Shown piece after piece: positions 23,308 through 31,891 of a stretch of DNA of 64,000 nt. Position numbers and translations under genes: made by a program. The DNA comes from UBA1181 sp045113275 (GTDB lineage Bacteria; Bacteroidota; Bacteroidia; Bacteroidales; Paludibacteraceae): NCBI GenBank assembly GCA_045113275.1, contig JBGUIU010000309.1, forward strand, positions 1-64,000. The letters run 5' to 3'. Each line of letters begins with the position of its first letter. Within the stretch, counting starts at the first letter, position 1. The notes beneath the pieces were generated by a model, which saw only the letters and a program-made list of their open reading frames with translations, did not search any database and had not been told where the DNA came from.

Positions 23308-24179
23308 ACTTGTTCACCCATTGCCTCTCGTTCTGCTGTTTGCCTATCAATTTCTCGCTTTTCTTCTTCCGTATATGTTTCGCACGATAAACCTTCTTCC
23401 CACGCTTTTCCTTTTCTTACATCAGTAGGTTTAGATGAAAAGTTTCTATCTTTTGGGTCATAGAATCCAATATAGCCTTTCTGCATACTATAAAGAATGG
23501 AATCATGCTGTATATTAGGATCAGATGAAATCTCTTTAAGTTTGCGTAACAACCCCTTCCACGTATTGGTATAAAATGGTTTTCCGTCTTTTCGCATTTC
23601 CATTAACAGATAAAGATAATCATGTAAATCAGACCTAATCATTTCATTATCTGTAAAATCATTTATCATATCCACACATTTAGTATACAAGTTTGCTTTC
23701 TTAGGTTTTGATTGTTTACCGAATTGAAATTTCTGAGAATGTAATTCTTCTTTAGAAGAATTTTTTTCTTTTTCCTTTATTTTTGTTTGTTTATTATTAT
23801 TTAAGTTCACAGATTCAGTGTCTTGTTGTCTACGGCGTTGACAACTTGATTCTTCTATTACAGACAACAAGACATCAAAATTAATCTTATAGTAATTTTT
23901 AGCGGGAAGTCCTCTTTTTTCTATAAGTATTATTCCGAGTTCATATAAGGTGGAAAGTGCTTTTCGTTGATAATGTTCAGATAGTCCAGTATTCTCTTCT
24001 ATATTATCTCTGGTAGAATAAAAATAGCCGCCATCTAACATGTCACGCTCTTCCCAATAATTATACTCTGCGCAAAGTTCACCGATAAGGATAGCTTCAT
24101 GTAGTCCCACTTTTTTAATGAGTGTTTTATTTACTTGTATAAATCCATCGGTACTAAGAAGTTTTGCTACTGCGTTCAT
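23298..24179 (-). CDS. Replisome organiser / DnaD-like initiator
   Basis: A 293-aa protein. The N-terminal winged helix (GFIQVNKTLIKKVGLHEAIL then DNIEENTGLSEHYQRKALST) is typical of phage replication initiators. A basic linker (NNNKQTKIKEKEKNS) and a C-terminal DnaD-like half follow. It probably recognises the origin and recruits the loader. Its mRNA has a structured leader. Confidence 0.82.
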   Translation of the reverse strand: MNAVAKLLSTDGFIQVNKTLIKKVGLHEAILIGELCAEYNYWEERDMLDGGYFYSTRDNIEENTGLSEHYQRKALSTLYELGIILIEKRGLPAKNYYKINFDVLLSVIEESSCQRRRQQDTESVNLNNNKQTKIKEKEKNSSKEELHSQKFQFGKQSKPKKANLYTKCVDMINDFTDNEMIRSDLHDYLYLLMEMRKDGKPFYTNTWKGLLRKLKEISSDPNIQHDSILYSMQKGYIGFYDPKDRNFSSKPTDVRKGKAWEEGLSCETYTEEEKREIDRQTAEREAMGEQVWY

Positions 24180-24197
24180 TATTTACTCCCTATAAAC

Positions 24198-24297
24198 AAA
24201 AAAGCTACTATCAGTGGTGCGAGCAAAGATAGTAGCTTTTTTGTAGCCAAACAAGATATTAAGTTGTATTTGCACACGACTCGCACTTGTGTGGCTA
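24198..24297 (-). promoter_or_regulatory. Leader RNA with kissing loops and terminator
   Basis: On the transcript, hairpin 1 (outer TAGCCA/TGGCTA, inner CACAC/GTGTG) carries GTGCGAG in its loop. Hairpin 2 is a terminator, AAAAAAGCTACTATC / GATAGTAGCTTTTTT (24198-24242), whose loop holds CTCGCAC. The loops are complementary over 7 nt. The architecture matches the 18.5-kb leader, with a different sequence. It lies between the promoter and the replisome organiser gene. Confidence 0.65.
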
Positions 24298-24353
24298 ACA
24301 TCATTAGCATATATGGAGGATACCTAAGATGACTTATGCCTTTCGACTATTTA

Positions 24354-24382
24354 ATAGTATCACATATTATAACAGAAATCAA
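24354..24382 (-). promoter_or_regulatory. Promoter of the replication operon
   Basis: TTGATT (24377-24382), 17-bp spacer with TGTGA, TACTAT (24354-24359). Confidence 0.5.
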
Positions 24383-24594
24383 GTGTTTTTTAAATTATTT
24401 TTTTTATATATTTCTAAAGTTTCTTCAACTTGGTTATCTACTTCTGCATTACATGTTTTCCAAAGATTTGCTCTTACTTCTTCCAGATTGTCACCTTCTT
24501 CAATCTGCCGCTCTTCGCAGTATTCAAAAGTATAAAATGTATCCCTAATCTTTGTGCTGATTCTGCTGGTCGCTCTGATTGTTGTTGTTTTCAT
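24379..24594 (-). CDS. Hypothetical protein (71 aa)
   Basis: Starts MKTTTIRATSRISTKIRDTF after GAGGAGGAGAG. Charged, with a predicted beta then helical pattern. Coupled to the small membrane protein upstream (TGA/ATG overlap). Function unknown. Confidence 0.75.
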   Translation of the reverse strand: MKTTTIRATSRISTKIRDTFYTFEYCEERQIEEGDNLEEVRANLWKTCNAEVDNQVEETLEIYKKNNLKNT

Positions 24595-24713
24595 CTCTCC
24601 TCCTCTCTTAGGCATTCATCATATATAACTGCTGTGGATATTGCAGTTATAGCCACTAACATAGTAGTTATCAGTAAAGTAAATCCTATACAAATTAAAC
24701 GTAGGTATTTCAT
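24591..24713 (-). CDS. Small membrane protein (40 aa)
   Basis: Opens MKYLRLICIGFTLLITTMLV and is hydrophobic to about residue 33, with an acidic end. ATGA overlaps on both sides couple it to its neighbours. Function unknown. Confidence 0.65.
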   Translation of the reverse strand: MKYLRLICIGFTLLITTMLVAITAISTAVIYDECLREEER

Positions 24714-25102
24714 TTTGTTTTTACTTTTGACACTTTAAGTGTAGGAACTTCTTTTATAGTTGTAGCCGCATCCATCTGATGCAGTACATCTTCAGGTATA
24801 AGATTATTATAGATGGCACGTTCAAGTGCATCAAAATCTATATACTCTTTAGTTTTGATTATACCTTCACATTCTCCATAGCGTTTAAGTATATCTAACA
24901 ACATCTCCTCATTTACGCTCCCACGCTTTTGAATGGTATAGGTTGCTTTATACTCGCCTGCTATATATTTCGGCAGAGCAAAGTTTTGCATGATTGATTT
25001 AATCTCTGCGTTCTCCTTATCGCAAAGTTTTTTAATTTCATCCTGCTTACTCTTGTTCTCCGCATATTGAGGTATCAGACTGTCCAGTGTTTTCAGTTCC
25101 AT
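24710..25102 (-). CDS. Hypothetical protein (130 aa)
   Basis: An N-terminal coiled-coil (NKSKQDEIKKLCDKENAEIK) is followed by a beta-rich half. AGAAAGGAG precedes the ATG. It overlaps the upstream helix-turn-helix gene by 56 nt. Proteins of this kind recur near phage replication genes; role unknown. Confidence 0.75.
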   Translation of the reverse strand: MELKTLDSLIPQYAENKSKQDEIKKLCDKENAEIKSIMQNFALPKYIAGEYKATYTIQKRGSVNEEMLLDILKRYGECEGIIKTKEYIDFDALERAIYNNLIPEDVLHQMDAATTIKEVPTLKVSKVKTK

Positions 25103-25379
25103 TTTTCTCCTTTCTATAATACTTTTGTGTTACATCTCCCATAACACCGTTTCGTCCTTGGGGAATAGAATGATGATATTGAACAAATTTCCAAATATCT
25201 TCTTTATGCCAGTATCTTGTTTGTCTTGGTCCAGCTTGTATATAATCAGGAAGCATTTTAGCGTATTCGTTGTCAGGATGCATACGCTTAAAAGCATACC
25301 ACGAATTTATTGTTTTAAACGATACACCAACAAGAACAGCAACTTCTTCCAGTCTTAACAGACCTTGGTTATTACTCAC
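25047..25379 (-). CDS. Excisionase/MerR-like helix-turn-helix protein
   Basis: A 110-aa protein with RLEEVAVLVGVSFKTINSWY (about residues 9-28), a winged-helix DNA-binding segment. It starts at GTG after GGAGGTGATGTAA. Probably a regulator or replication accessory factor. No integrase is present. Confidence 0.75.
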   Translation of the reverse strand: MSNNQGLLRLEEVAVLVGVSFKTINSWYAFKRMHPDNEYAKMLPDYIQAGPRQTRYWHKEDIWKFVQYHHSIPQGRNGVMGDVTQKYYRKEKNGTENTGQSDTSICGEQE

Positions 25380-25422
25380 TTACATCACCTCCGCATCATC
25401 ACCTCGATTCTGTTATAAATAC

Positions 25423-25452
25423 ATTATAACACACATATAAAACATGTGTCAA
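25423..25452 (-). promoter_or_regulatory. Sigma-A-type promoter
   Basis: TTGACA (25447-25452), 18-bp spacer with a CATGTTTTATATGTG partial palindrome, TATAAT (25423-25428). Confidence 0.7.
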
Positions 25453-25462
25453 TATGTTAATG

Positions 25463-27157
25463 TCAACTAAGCAGGAAGTCAAGCATTGCACCCTTATCAA
25501 TATTAATCTTTCCATCTACGAGAGCATCGGCCATTTGACCTTTGCGCTCTACAAGCTCATGGATACGTTCGTCAATAGTGTCTTTACATAAAATAGTATA
25601 GATAGTAATGTTTTCAGTAGTGCCAACCCTGTGACAGCGGTCCTCTGCTTGTTCCTTATTTGCACGATTCCACGGTTCATCCATGAAGATTTCTACTGTT
25701 CCTGCAGTAAGAGTAAGCCCAGTACCCATAGCACCGATAGTGCCTACAAGAACTTTACAAGCATCATCTTCTTGAAATTTATTTACAATAAATTGTCTCA
25801 ACTCATCTTTTACATCTCCTTTAATAACAGATGTTCCGTAGCCCTTAAATTCAAGTCTATCAAATATCGCATCGACCATTTGCGCCCAATTAGAGAAGAT
25901 AACAACTTTCTTTCCGTTCTGAACAGCTTCTTCTACAAGCTCTTCCATTCTGTCAAGTTTAGCAGACTCCTTAACAGTAGAAGAAAGAATACCTGTATAA
26001 CCTGTTGCTTGTCTCATTCTGATAAGCTCTGCAAGAGGATTATTAGCCATTTTAATCTGGTCAATATTCATTCTGATTTCAGAACTAATTTCCCTATAAA
26101 TCTGTGCCTGCTTAGGTGTCATATCCACATATTCATCAATGTGAGTTTTCTCAGGAAGGTCGAGAACATCATTTTTCAGTCTGCGGAGCATGATACTGTC
26201 AAGCTGTTTCTGTAATTCATCAAGATAACGATAGCCAACAACTTCATATCCGCCGAAACCACCATACATAGCGTAATGATTCTTAAATGCAGAGAATGAG
26301 TGACCTTCATAGCCGAGCCATTTGAGAATGATGAATAAATCAAATGGATTGTTCATAAGAGGAGTACCAGTCATAGCAATTCTACACTCTGGCTGAATCT
26401 TGAGAATACCTTTGCCCTGCTGACTTGCTGGGTTTTTCGCCTTGTGGATTTCGTCGATTGCGACAAGACCGATTGTGCCATTTTTGCATAGTTTCTGAAT
26501 CTCTTTGACACAATCTTCATTCCTCATTGTCTCTACATTCGTAATAAGAAAATACGGAGAAATGCTATCAACATGTTTCAGGTCATAGAGTTTGTCATTT
26601 GTACTGCCGATAGAAATCTTTCTGCCTTTGAATCTCTGACCAAGAATCCAAGCATCTTCATTAGAATGAGTATGCACTTCATTAACCCAGTTCCATTTCA
26701 GACCGTTGACACCGCAGATAATAAGGCAGTGTTTGTAACCTTTCTGTAACTTTTTAGCCACTGCAATATCAATGACTTGTTTAGTCTTACCAAGACCCTG
26801 CTCATCACCAAGAAGCCAACGATTGTTAGCGAGACCGTATTCAAAACCTTCAATCTGATGCTTAAATGGTTTTGTCTTGAAATTGAAATTGGCAGGAATC
26901 TCTGCAACTGGTTTCTCTTCTGTCAGATTGATATACGGTCCAGTAATATCAAAATCAAACATCGGAAGAGTATCGACTACTGTTTTCAGAGCAGGGAGCG
27001 GAGCTTCCCACTCTTTCTTATCAGCATTGTAAAATCTCTGCGGAAGAGCTTTTACAGCATCTACTATCCTCTGGTCATAATCAAAAGTAATATATACAGA
27101 GAAAGCAGATTCCATATCATAGCACTTCTTTGCTTTGGCTATTCTTACATTAATCAT
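25463..27157 (-). CDS. SNF2-family DNA helicase/translocase
   Basis: A 564-aa superfamily 2 ATPase: motif I GDEQGLGKT (residues 117-125), motif II AIDEIHKAKN, motif III AMTGTPLMNNPFDLF, and C-terminal motifs VVIFSNW and the LTLTAGT...Q-AEDRCHRVG region. The N-terminal 75 residues resemble a HARP-like domain (YNADKKEWEAPLPALKTVVD). Related enzymes remodel forks or anneal strands. It probably aids phage replication or recombination. Confidence 0.92.
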   Translation of the reverse strand: MINVRIAKAKKCYDMESAFSVYITFDYDQRIVDAVKALPQRFYNADKKEWEAPLPALKTVVDTLPMFDFDITGPYINLTEEKPVAEIPANFNFKTKPFKHQIEGFEYGLANNRWLLGDEQGLGKTKQVIDIAVAKKLQKGYKHCLIICGVNGLKWNWVNEVHTHSNEDAWILGQRFKGRKISIGSTNDKLYDLKHVDSISPYFLITNVETMRNEDCVKEIQKLCKNGTIGLVAIDEIHKAKNPASQQGKGILKIQPECRIAMTGTPLMNNPFDLFIILKWLGYEGHSFSAFKNHYAMYGGFGGYEVVGYRYLDELQKQLDSIMLRRLKNDVLDLPEKTHIDEYVDMTPKQAQIYREISSEIRMNIDQIKMANNPLAELIRMRQATGYTGILSSTVKESAKLDRMEELVEEAVQNGKKVVIFSNWAQMVDAIFDRLEFKGYGTSVIKGDVKDELRQFIVNKFQEDDACKVLVGTIGAMGTGLTLTAGTVEIFMDEPWNRANKEQAEDRCHRVGTTENITIYTILCKDTIDERIHELVERKGQMADALVDGKINIDKGAMLDFLLS

Positions 27158-27356
27158 ATCGCATCACCCTATCGTCTGTAATTGTTGATAAACCGCTACA
27201 AGTTGTTCTACAACCAGTTCTTGTATTTAAATCGCAAACCTTTTTTGTGATTCTACAATACTTTTTGATAGTTGTAGCACCGTTAATGTAGCATGTGCCT
27301 ACAAAAAATGGACACTCTTTTTTCTCTTCTGGCATCTCATCTACTAAAACTCTCAT
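27150..27356 (-). CDS. Cysteine-rich small protein (68 aa)
   Basis: Six or more cysteines (ECPFFVGTCYING, YCRITKKVC, GCRTTC) suggest metal binding. GAGAGGTAAT precedes the ATG. It overlaps the SNF2 start by 8 nt. Function unknown. Confidence 0.75.
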   Translation of the reverse strand: MRVLVDEMPEEKKECPFFVGTCYINGATTIKKYCRITKKVCDLNTRTGCRTTCSGLSTITDDRVMRYD

Positions 27357-27357
27357 A

Positions 27358-27873
27358 TTACCTCTCAATCAGAATCAGTCTATTATTACCGCAAGCACAT
27401 GTACAACTGTTCGCATTTCTTCTCAGAGCTTTAACAATTTTACCTGCTCTTGCATATCTATACTCTCTGCCGCATTCAGGGCATCGAACGATATAATTGT
27501 TGCGTTCAATTACTCTGTTTGCAACACCCTTTTCTTCACCAGAAGTACAACGGCAGATATTGAACTGCGGATACTCTTTATTCACAAGCTCTGCAAGTCT
27601 CTTCCACTCGCCTGTATGACACATGCGATTAGGACCGGCATGAAGAAATTCGTGAATAACTGTATTCATTGTAGCTTCATAGTCAATATCTTCTTTCATA
27701 AGGCGAGAAGAAAATTCAATAGTATAATAACCAGTTCGTTTATTATACTTGCATCTTCCCCAACATGCTGTGAGTCTACTATTTACAGTAACAGATGCAA
27801 TAGGTCCATAATTAATTCCCAAATCATTGAGAATATCTTTGCAATCTTCTACCAACACTTTCAAATTTTTCAT
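27358..27873 (-). CDS. SprT-like zinc metalloprotease
   Basis: A 171-aa protein with HEFLHAG (about residue 74) as the zinc-binding HExxH-type motif, and a C-terminal zinc ribbon (VRCPECGREYRYAR ... CTCACGN). SprT/Spartan-type proteases digest proteins cross-linked to DNA. I start at MKNLKV, after AGAAAGGAACGCT. Confidence 0.88.
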   Translation of the reverse strand: MKNLKVLVEDCKDILNDLGINYGPIASVTVNSRLTACWGRCKYNKRTGYYTIEFSSRLMKEDIDYEATMNTVIHEFLHAGPNRMCHTGEWKRLAELVNKEYPQFNICRCTSGEEKGVANRVIERNNYIVRCPECGREYRYARAGKIVKALRRNANSCTCACGNNRLILIER

Positions 27874-27920
27874 AGCGTTCCTTTCTGTCATTACTGACTG
27901 CTGTTTTTCTATCTGTAAAC

Positions 27921-27949
27921 ATAGTATCACATATTTGTGATAAATGCAA
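27921..27949 (-). promoter_or_regulatory. Promoter upstream of the SprT-like gene
   Basis: TTGCAT (27944-27949), 17-bp spacer with TGTGA, TACTAT (27921-27926). It sits just after the terminator of the late operon and starts the replication block. Confidence 0.55.
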
Positions 27950-27958
27950 GCATTTTTT

Positions 27959-27992
27959 CAAAAAAATACGAGAGACTAAATAGCCTCTCGTA
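27959..27992 (-). terminator. Intrinsic terminator of the late block
   Basis: TACGAGAG / CTCTCGTA with a 10-nt loop followed by a T-run on the minus strand. It begins inside the last codons of the preceding gene. Confidence 0.85.
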
Positions 27993-28338
27993 CTTCTGAT
28001 ACCATATTTTTTAGCATTGTTCGCTCAATTTGCATATCTGTATTTTGATATAGTATAAGAAGAAACTCTTTTACCTCTTTACAAACACGCCGTAGAGCAA
28101 TTATTAGCTCATCATCCGACGCTTGATTGCGTTGGTATCGTTGTTTTACTTCGCAGTATTCTTTGTATCTGGGGAGTATATCATTTAACTCTTGTTTTAA
28201 GCTGTCTGGCTCGCTCTGTATTGCGTTTTGCAAGTAAGACTGTACAACTATAAGGGCTGATAAGTTGCGTGCATTAGAGAGCGTCAGGGAGCTGTTTAAA
28301 AGCTCATTAATAGCTTCATTCACTTCTTTGAGATTCAT
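27976..28338 (-). CDS. Hypothetical protein (120 aa)
   Basis: An all-helical protein (LKEVNEAINELLNSSLTLSN and later). The inner ATG is preferred (GGGAG at proper spacing). Last gene of the structural/accessory block. Function unknown. Confidence 0.75.
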   Translation of the reverse strand: MNLKEVNEAINELLNSSLTLSNARNLSALIVVQSYLQNAIQSEPDSLKQELNDILPRYKEYCEVKQRYQRNQASDDELIIALRRVCKEVKEFLLILYQNTDMQIERTMLKNMVSEVREAI

Positions 28339-28355
28339 AATATACTCCCGCATAT

Positions 28356-29024
28356 TTACTGCTGTTCCAGTTTAGTTACACATTGCTGTAATGCTCTGCG
28401 TTCCTTCTCAGATGGTGCGTCATCCATCATATCTTCGAGTTTTCCAATCATGCGTTGTTTATCCATTGCACGACTGTATCCTCTATTATCACGACTGGTA
28501 TAACGACCTCTTGCATCACGACCTCTGCGACCAGAATAGTCATTAGATGCATCATAACTGCCGTCATAGCTACCACCATAAGAGCCGTCATAAGAACCTT
28601 CATAACTGCCCCTATATGCTCCATCATAAGCCGCATCGTATGTATTACGACTGTCATTAGAGTGGACTTCGTGCATAGATTTATCTTCTATGCCTTGATT
28701 CCAGACTGGTGCATAAGAGTTGCCATGATTGCTCATATTATTAGACTGACCGTCATTTTGATACATGAACCAAGGATAGTGATTAGACTGTCCTCTTTCA
28801 TAACTACCACGAGACATTCTGCGTGAATAATCTTGACTCTGACCGCCCATCTGCTCATGTTCGGCTTTTTTCATAGCTTTTTCAGTTTCTAAATCAAGCA
28901 CAATGGCAGATGCTTTATATAAGCTGTCAAGTTCTTGCGGAGTAATGTCGCCTTTCTTGACAATCTTCTTTATCTGGTCATCAAGAATTTCTTTAAGTGC
29001 TTCATAGTGCTTATTTAATTCCAT
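28356..29024 (-). CDS. Protein with YxGSY tandem repeats (222 aa)
   Basis: The helical N-terminus (residues 1-60) is followed by a low-complexity Ser/Tyr/Gly region. About seven copies of a Y-(D/E/R/G)-G-S-Y-like unit occur near residues 130-160, then RRGRDARGRYTSRDNRGY. The end is helical again. Such middle domains suggest assembly or RNA/protein interaction. No known family. Confidence 0.78.
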   Translation of the reverse strand: MELNKHYEALKEILDDQIKKIVKKGDITPQELDSLYKASAIVLDLETEKAMKKAEHEQMGGQSQDYSRRMSRGSYERGQSNHYPWFMYQNDGQSNNMSNHGNSYAPVWNQGIEDKSMHEVHSNDSRNTYDAAYDGAYRGSYEGSYDGSYGGSYDGSYDASNDYSGRRGRDARGRYTSRDNRGYSRAMDKQRMIGKLEDMMDDAPSEKERRALQQCVTKLEQQ

Positions 29025-29040
29025 TGCAACATACCTCCTT

Positions 29041-29508
29041 TCACGCTATTCTTGTTATGGTTAAATTTGCATTTTGCACTTCAATTATCGGTGCGGGTGT
29101 TACTGTCGGGTCAGTAGTAGCCGGAACTGCATCTACAGACAGACTAAAACAGCAACAACGGGGCACTTTAATGATTGCAGTGGAAGTTACGTTTCCAAAA
29201 TCTTCTGCGGCCGCAGGCGTGAAGATTGCCCGACTTGTAAGACGAGGTTCCCCATTCACAGCCAACGCAACAGCTATCGGCGTAACAGTGCCACCTTCGG
29301 GAATAGCAATATTCCCATTGAAGGTGACCTGATACTGTGCAAATTGATTGCAACAACCGCTATTAGAAGATGCGCCTTTAAGAATAAAATTCCCTGTATT
29401 ATTCTCATGGTAAATATTACCACGAGAACAAGGAATAGATGTATCAAACAGAATGGGCGCATTTAAAGCGACCTCCTGGATAGGATTATACAAAAATTCA
29501 CAAGCCAT
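29041..29508 (-). CDS. Small beta-rich protein of the structural accessory block (155 aa)
   Basis: Opens EFLYNPIQEVALNAPILFDT and has repeated beta strands, with cysteines in SGCCNQF and PRCCCFSL. This looks like a TNF/C1q-like jelly-roll fold seen in Clostridia phage and bacterial surface proteins. It could decorate the capsid or tail. Not proven. Confidence 0.72.
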   Translation of the reverse strand: MACEFLYNPIQEVALNAPILFDTSIPCSRGNIYHENNTGNFILKGASSNSGCCNQFAQYQVTFNGNIAIPEGGTVTPIAVALAVNGEPRLTSRAIFTPAAAEDFGNVTSTAIIKVPRCCCFSLSVDAVPATTDPTVTPAPIIEVQNANLTITRIA

Positions 29509-29522
29509 AGCGCACTCCTTTC

Positions 29523-30437
29523 TTAGAAGTTATTACCGCATCCACAGCCGCAACCATTGTTATTACATGTGAAGATAGGGGTTCTGCCGTAAACAGGCGT
29601 AGTGGGAACGGGACAACTATTCAGTCTGTTGTACAGAGCATCAACCTCATTGGAGAATCCCTGAGCGATAAATGCGTTCTGTGCAGTCTGAGAAGCGGCA
29701 AGATTAGCCATGTTGAGCTGATTTTGAAGGTCAACATTATCTCTCTGGGCCTGAGCAAGCTGTCCTTTAACACCATCAAGTTCAAGCTGGCAAAGTTTGT
29801 CAATAATTGCCTGAGTACCACGAGTCTGAGAATCAATAATGTCACGGGTGTTCATTAAAGATTGTGTGCGGTCAGCACAGTTCTCAGTGGCTACGGTATA
29901 TTTCAGGTCTGCAAGACCGAGTCTGTTCTCACAGCAACAATCTGCGAACTGTGAACCCAGGGTATTAAAGCCCTGCATCATAGCTGTCTGTGCGCCAAAT
30001 GCCTGATTCATACTTGCCAGTTGACGAGCGTTCGCCGCTGTCTCAGCATTAGCGAATCCAGAACTAACTGTTGCATTAACTCCTGCGAAACCGTTGCAGA
30101 GGGATTGCTGAATGTCTGCGGTAGAGTTGCAAAGTTGAGTAGAAAGTCCAGAAATACCACTCTGTAATCCTGAAATCCCAGACATAACTGCTTGCTGGTC
30201 GAATCCACGCTGAACATCTGCATTAGTAGTGTTGCTCATAATGTAAGGCATAGCACCGCCTCCACCATAGCCTCCGCCGAAGCCATTACCCCAGCCGCCA
30301 AGAGCAAAGAGAAACAGCAGTATAATCCACCAACCGTTTGAATCGCCCCAGCCGCCGAAGCCAGAACCGCCACCGCCATACATAGGGGCTACAGGCATAA
30401 CCATATCATTACCTCCATTTCCTTCTGTTAAAGACAT
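29523..30437 (-). CDS. Glycine-rich membrane-anchored hypothetical protein (304 aa)
   Basis: Gly-rich N-terminus (GGGGSGFGGWGDSNGWWIIL) with one hydrophobic segment (WIILLFLFALGGWG, residues 36-49). Helical repeats with LCNST, CCCENRLG and a long coiled coil follow. The end is Cys/Gly (CNNNGCGCGCGNNF). I have seen this organisation in Clostridia phages, but its role is unknown. Confidence 0.75.
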   Translation of the reverse strand: MSLTEGNGGNDMVMPVAPMYGGGGSGFGGWGDSNGWWIILLFLFALGGWGNGFGGGYGGGGAMPYIMSNTTNADVQRGFDQQAVMSGISGLQSGISGLSTQLCNSTADIQQSLCNGFAGVNATVSSGFANAETAANARQLASMNQAFGAQTAMMQGFNTLGSQFADCCCENRLGLADLKYTVATENCADRTQSLMNTRDIIDSQTRGTQAIIDKLCQLELDGVKGQLAQAQRDNVDLQNQLNMANLAASQTAQNAFIAQGFSNEVDALYNRLNSCPVPTTPVYGRTPIFTCNNNGCGCGCGNNF

Positions 30438-30494
30438 AACTTTAACTCCTTTCGTGAAAATTATTTATACTGAAACCTTGGCCACGGTTTTGTA

Positions 30495-30710
30495 TCAATG
30501 TTTGGTTAGCATATTTTGAATTTGAGTTGCCATTTGGGAAAGTTGATTATATTGATTCTGTGACATACGACCTGAATTAAGAAGTTGTTGTACTTGCTGT
30601 TTTGGGTCGCCAGAGAAAGATTGTCTGAATTGATTTAACTGATTGACTAAATTAGTCATCGGATTTATTTGATTTTGTCCGCCTAACATATTGAATAATT
30701 GATTAGCCAT
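30495..30710 (-). CDS. Asn/Gln-rich small protein (71 aa)
   Basis: Helical, Gln/Asn-rich (NQINPMTNLVNQLNQFRQSF). Overlaps the next gene upstream by one base. Part of the accessory block; function unknown. Confidence 0.75.
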   Translation of the reverse strand: MANQLFNMLGGQNQINPMTNLVNQLNQFRQSFSGDPKQQVQQLLNSGRMSQNQYNQLSQMATQIQNMLTKH

Positions 30711-31117
30711 TACTCTACCTCACTTCTTTGTACAAATTCACTGAGCCGCTTTTCTAATTCCTCTTTTGTAATAAACTGGGAAGTATCAATTTGTTCATGC
30801 TGAATTGTATTGACTGGTTGAGTCAACTGTGTACGCTCTGTATAATCAAAGACTCTAAGCGGCATAGGCATACCACTATTATCAGAAGATTTGATATAAA
30901 AAGTGTTAGATTCACTATCCATCAACATTACGCTTTTGCCAGGAGCAACAGCCCAAGATTTTGCGCCTGCTTCACCTTGAACCCACAATATGCCTGTATC
31001 ATTGACTGGTTGAGTCATTTGAGGCTGTTGCTGCATCATTTGGGGCTGAAATGACGAGGGAACATATTGTGGATACATTTGTTGATATGTTATTGGAAAT
31101 CCATTGTTATAAGCCAT
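30710..31117 (-). CDS. Hypothetical protein with Pro/Gln/Met-rich N-terminus (135 aa)
   Basis: Residues 1-40 are low complexity (QPQMMQQQPQMTQPV). The centre has a beta-type GILWVQGEAGAKSWAVAPGK and DSESNTFYIKSSD, and the C-terminus is a helix. This layout (disordered leader, small beta domain, coiled coil) recurs in phages of this type. Function unknown. Confidence 0.75.
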   Translation of the reverse strand: MAYNNGFPITYQQMYPQYVPSSFQPQMMQQQPQMTQPVNDTGILWVQGEAGAKSWAVAPGKSVMLMDSESNTFYIKSSDNSGMPMPLRVFDYTERTQLTQPVNTIQHEQIDTSQFITKEELEKRLSEFVQRSEVE

Positions 31118-31498
31118 TTAATTCTCCTTTCTCCAGTAATAAATAGGAACTTCATCACCACTGTCCCATGTATCGTAATAATTGCCGCGTTCAACAGCTA
31201 TTACGTGAGTGCCAGTTGCTAATATGCCTGTTAAATCTGGATTATCTTCACAGAAATGTCTTACTGTATAACAATTAGGGCAAGAGTCAGGAATGATATA
31301 GCGTTTAAAGCCGTGATTCATTAAATATGTACCCCAAACATCATTAGATGATGGCATATCGTGCATGGCGAATCCCTGAACCATAATGTCAAGATATACA
31401 TCTTCCCATTGACGGTTCATTGCTTTTGAAATCGCACGAATTACACAGTCTCCCACAAGTTTTCTTGTCGGATTTGGGTTGAATATCACATACGCCAT
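31118..31498 (-). CDS. Papain-like cysteine peptidase fold protein (126 aa)
   Basis: Residues 16-26 read GDCVIRAISKA, with Cys18 placed like the catalytic cysteine of C39/papain-like folds. GTHVIAVERGNYYDTWDSGD at about 96-115 has the His and Asp. The combination fits a small cysteine protease or transglutaminase-like fold. Activity is inferred from pattern only. Confidence 0.7.
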   Translation of the reverse strand: MAYVIFNPNPTRKLVGDCVIRAISKAMNRQWEDVYLDIMVQGFAMHDMPSSNDVWGTYLMNHGFKRYIIPDSCPNCYTVRHFCEDNPDLTGILATGTHVIAVERGNYYDTWDSGDEVPIYYWRKEN

Positions 31499-31604
31499 TT
31501 TTAACTACCTCAGTAGATAAGATATAAAGAGCCTGCATCGGTGAACAGTGATGCTCTAACATAATCCAATGCAGTTCTGTAGAAATGTCTTGCATAATTT
31601 TCAC
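31389..31604 (-). CDS. Small overlapping ORF
   Basis: GAGGTGAAAATT precedes an inner ATG (MQDISTELHWIMLEHHCSPM), giving about 68 aa. The 3' half overlaps the cysteine-peptidase-like gene by about 110 nt in another frame. The first 35 codons look protein-like. The overlapping part may be readthrough of a shortened gene. Confidence 0.4.
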   Translation of the reverse strand: MKIMQDISTELHWIMLEHHCSPMQALYILSTEVVKNGVCDIQPKSDKKTCGRLCNSCDFKSNEPSMGRCIS

Positions 31605-31623
31605 CTCGTTTATATTTTTAGCG

Positions 31624-31662
31624 TAACAAAAAAGAGACTCCGTAACTTGTACGAAGTCTCTT
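31624..31662 (-). terminator. Intrinsic terminator
   Basis: Stem AAGAGACT/AGTCTCTT extended by CGTA/TACG around a 5-nt loop, then a T-run on the minus strand. It follows the helix-turn-helix gene. Confidence 0.85.
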
Positions 31663-31681
31663 CAAAAATTCTACAAAAACT

Positions 31682-31891
31682 TTACAGATATTTAATTATT
31701 CGTTTTATCTTATCTTTGACTTTTCTGGCTAATTTTGATACTTGACCCTCTGAAACATGCATAGTCAAGGCTATTTCTACATTAGATTTATGCTTTGCTC
31801 TTAAATTAAAATATTCAAGTTCCGCATCTGAGAAATTACATAATTCTCGTAGGCGATTTAGTTCAGGAACAGTAAAATCATATATCTGCAT
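31682..31891 (-). CDS. Sigma-70 region 4-like helix-turn-helix protein
   Basis: A 69-aa protein: FSDAELEYFNLRAKHKSNVE then IALTMHVSEGQVSKLARKVK is a region-4-type helix-turn-helix. It may regulate late transcription. It lies right before a terminator and the accessory block. Confidence 0.8.
   Translation of the reverse strand: MQIYDFTVPELNRLRELCNFSDAELEYFNLRAKHKSNVEIALTMHVSEGQVSKLARKVKDKIKRIIKYL

Noticed and set aside
25047..25379. Excisionase implying a temperate phage
   Set aside because: No integrase, attachment site or CI-type repressor region is seen, and such helix-turn-helix proteins have other roles.
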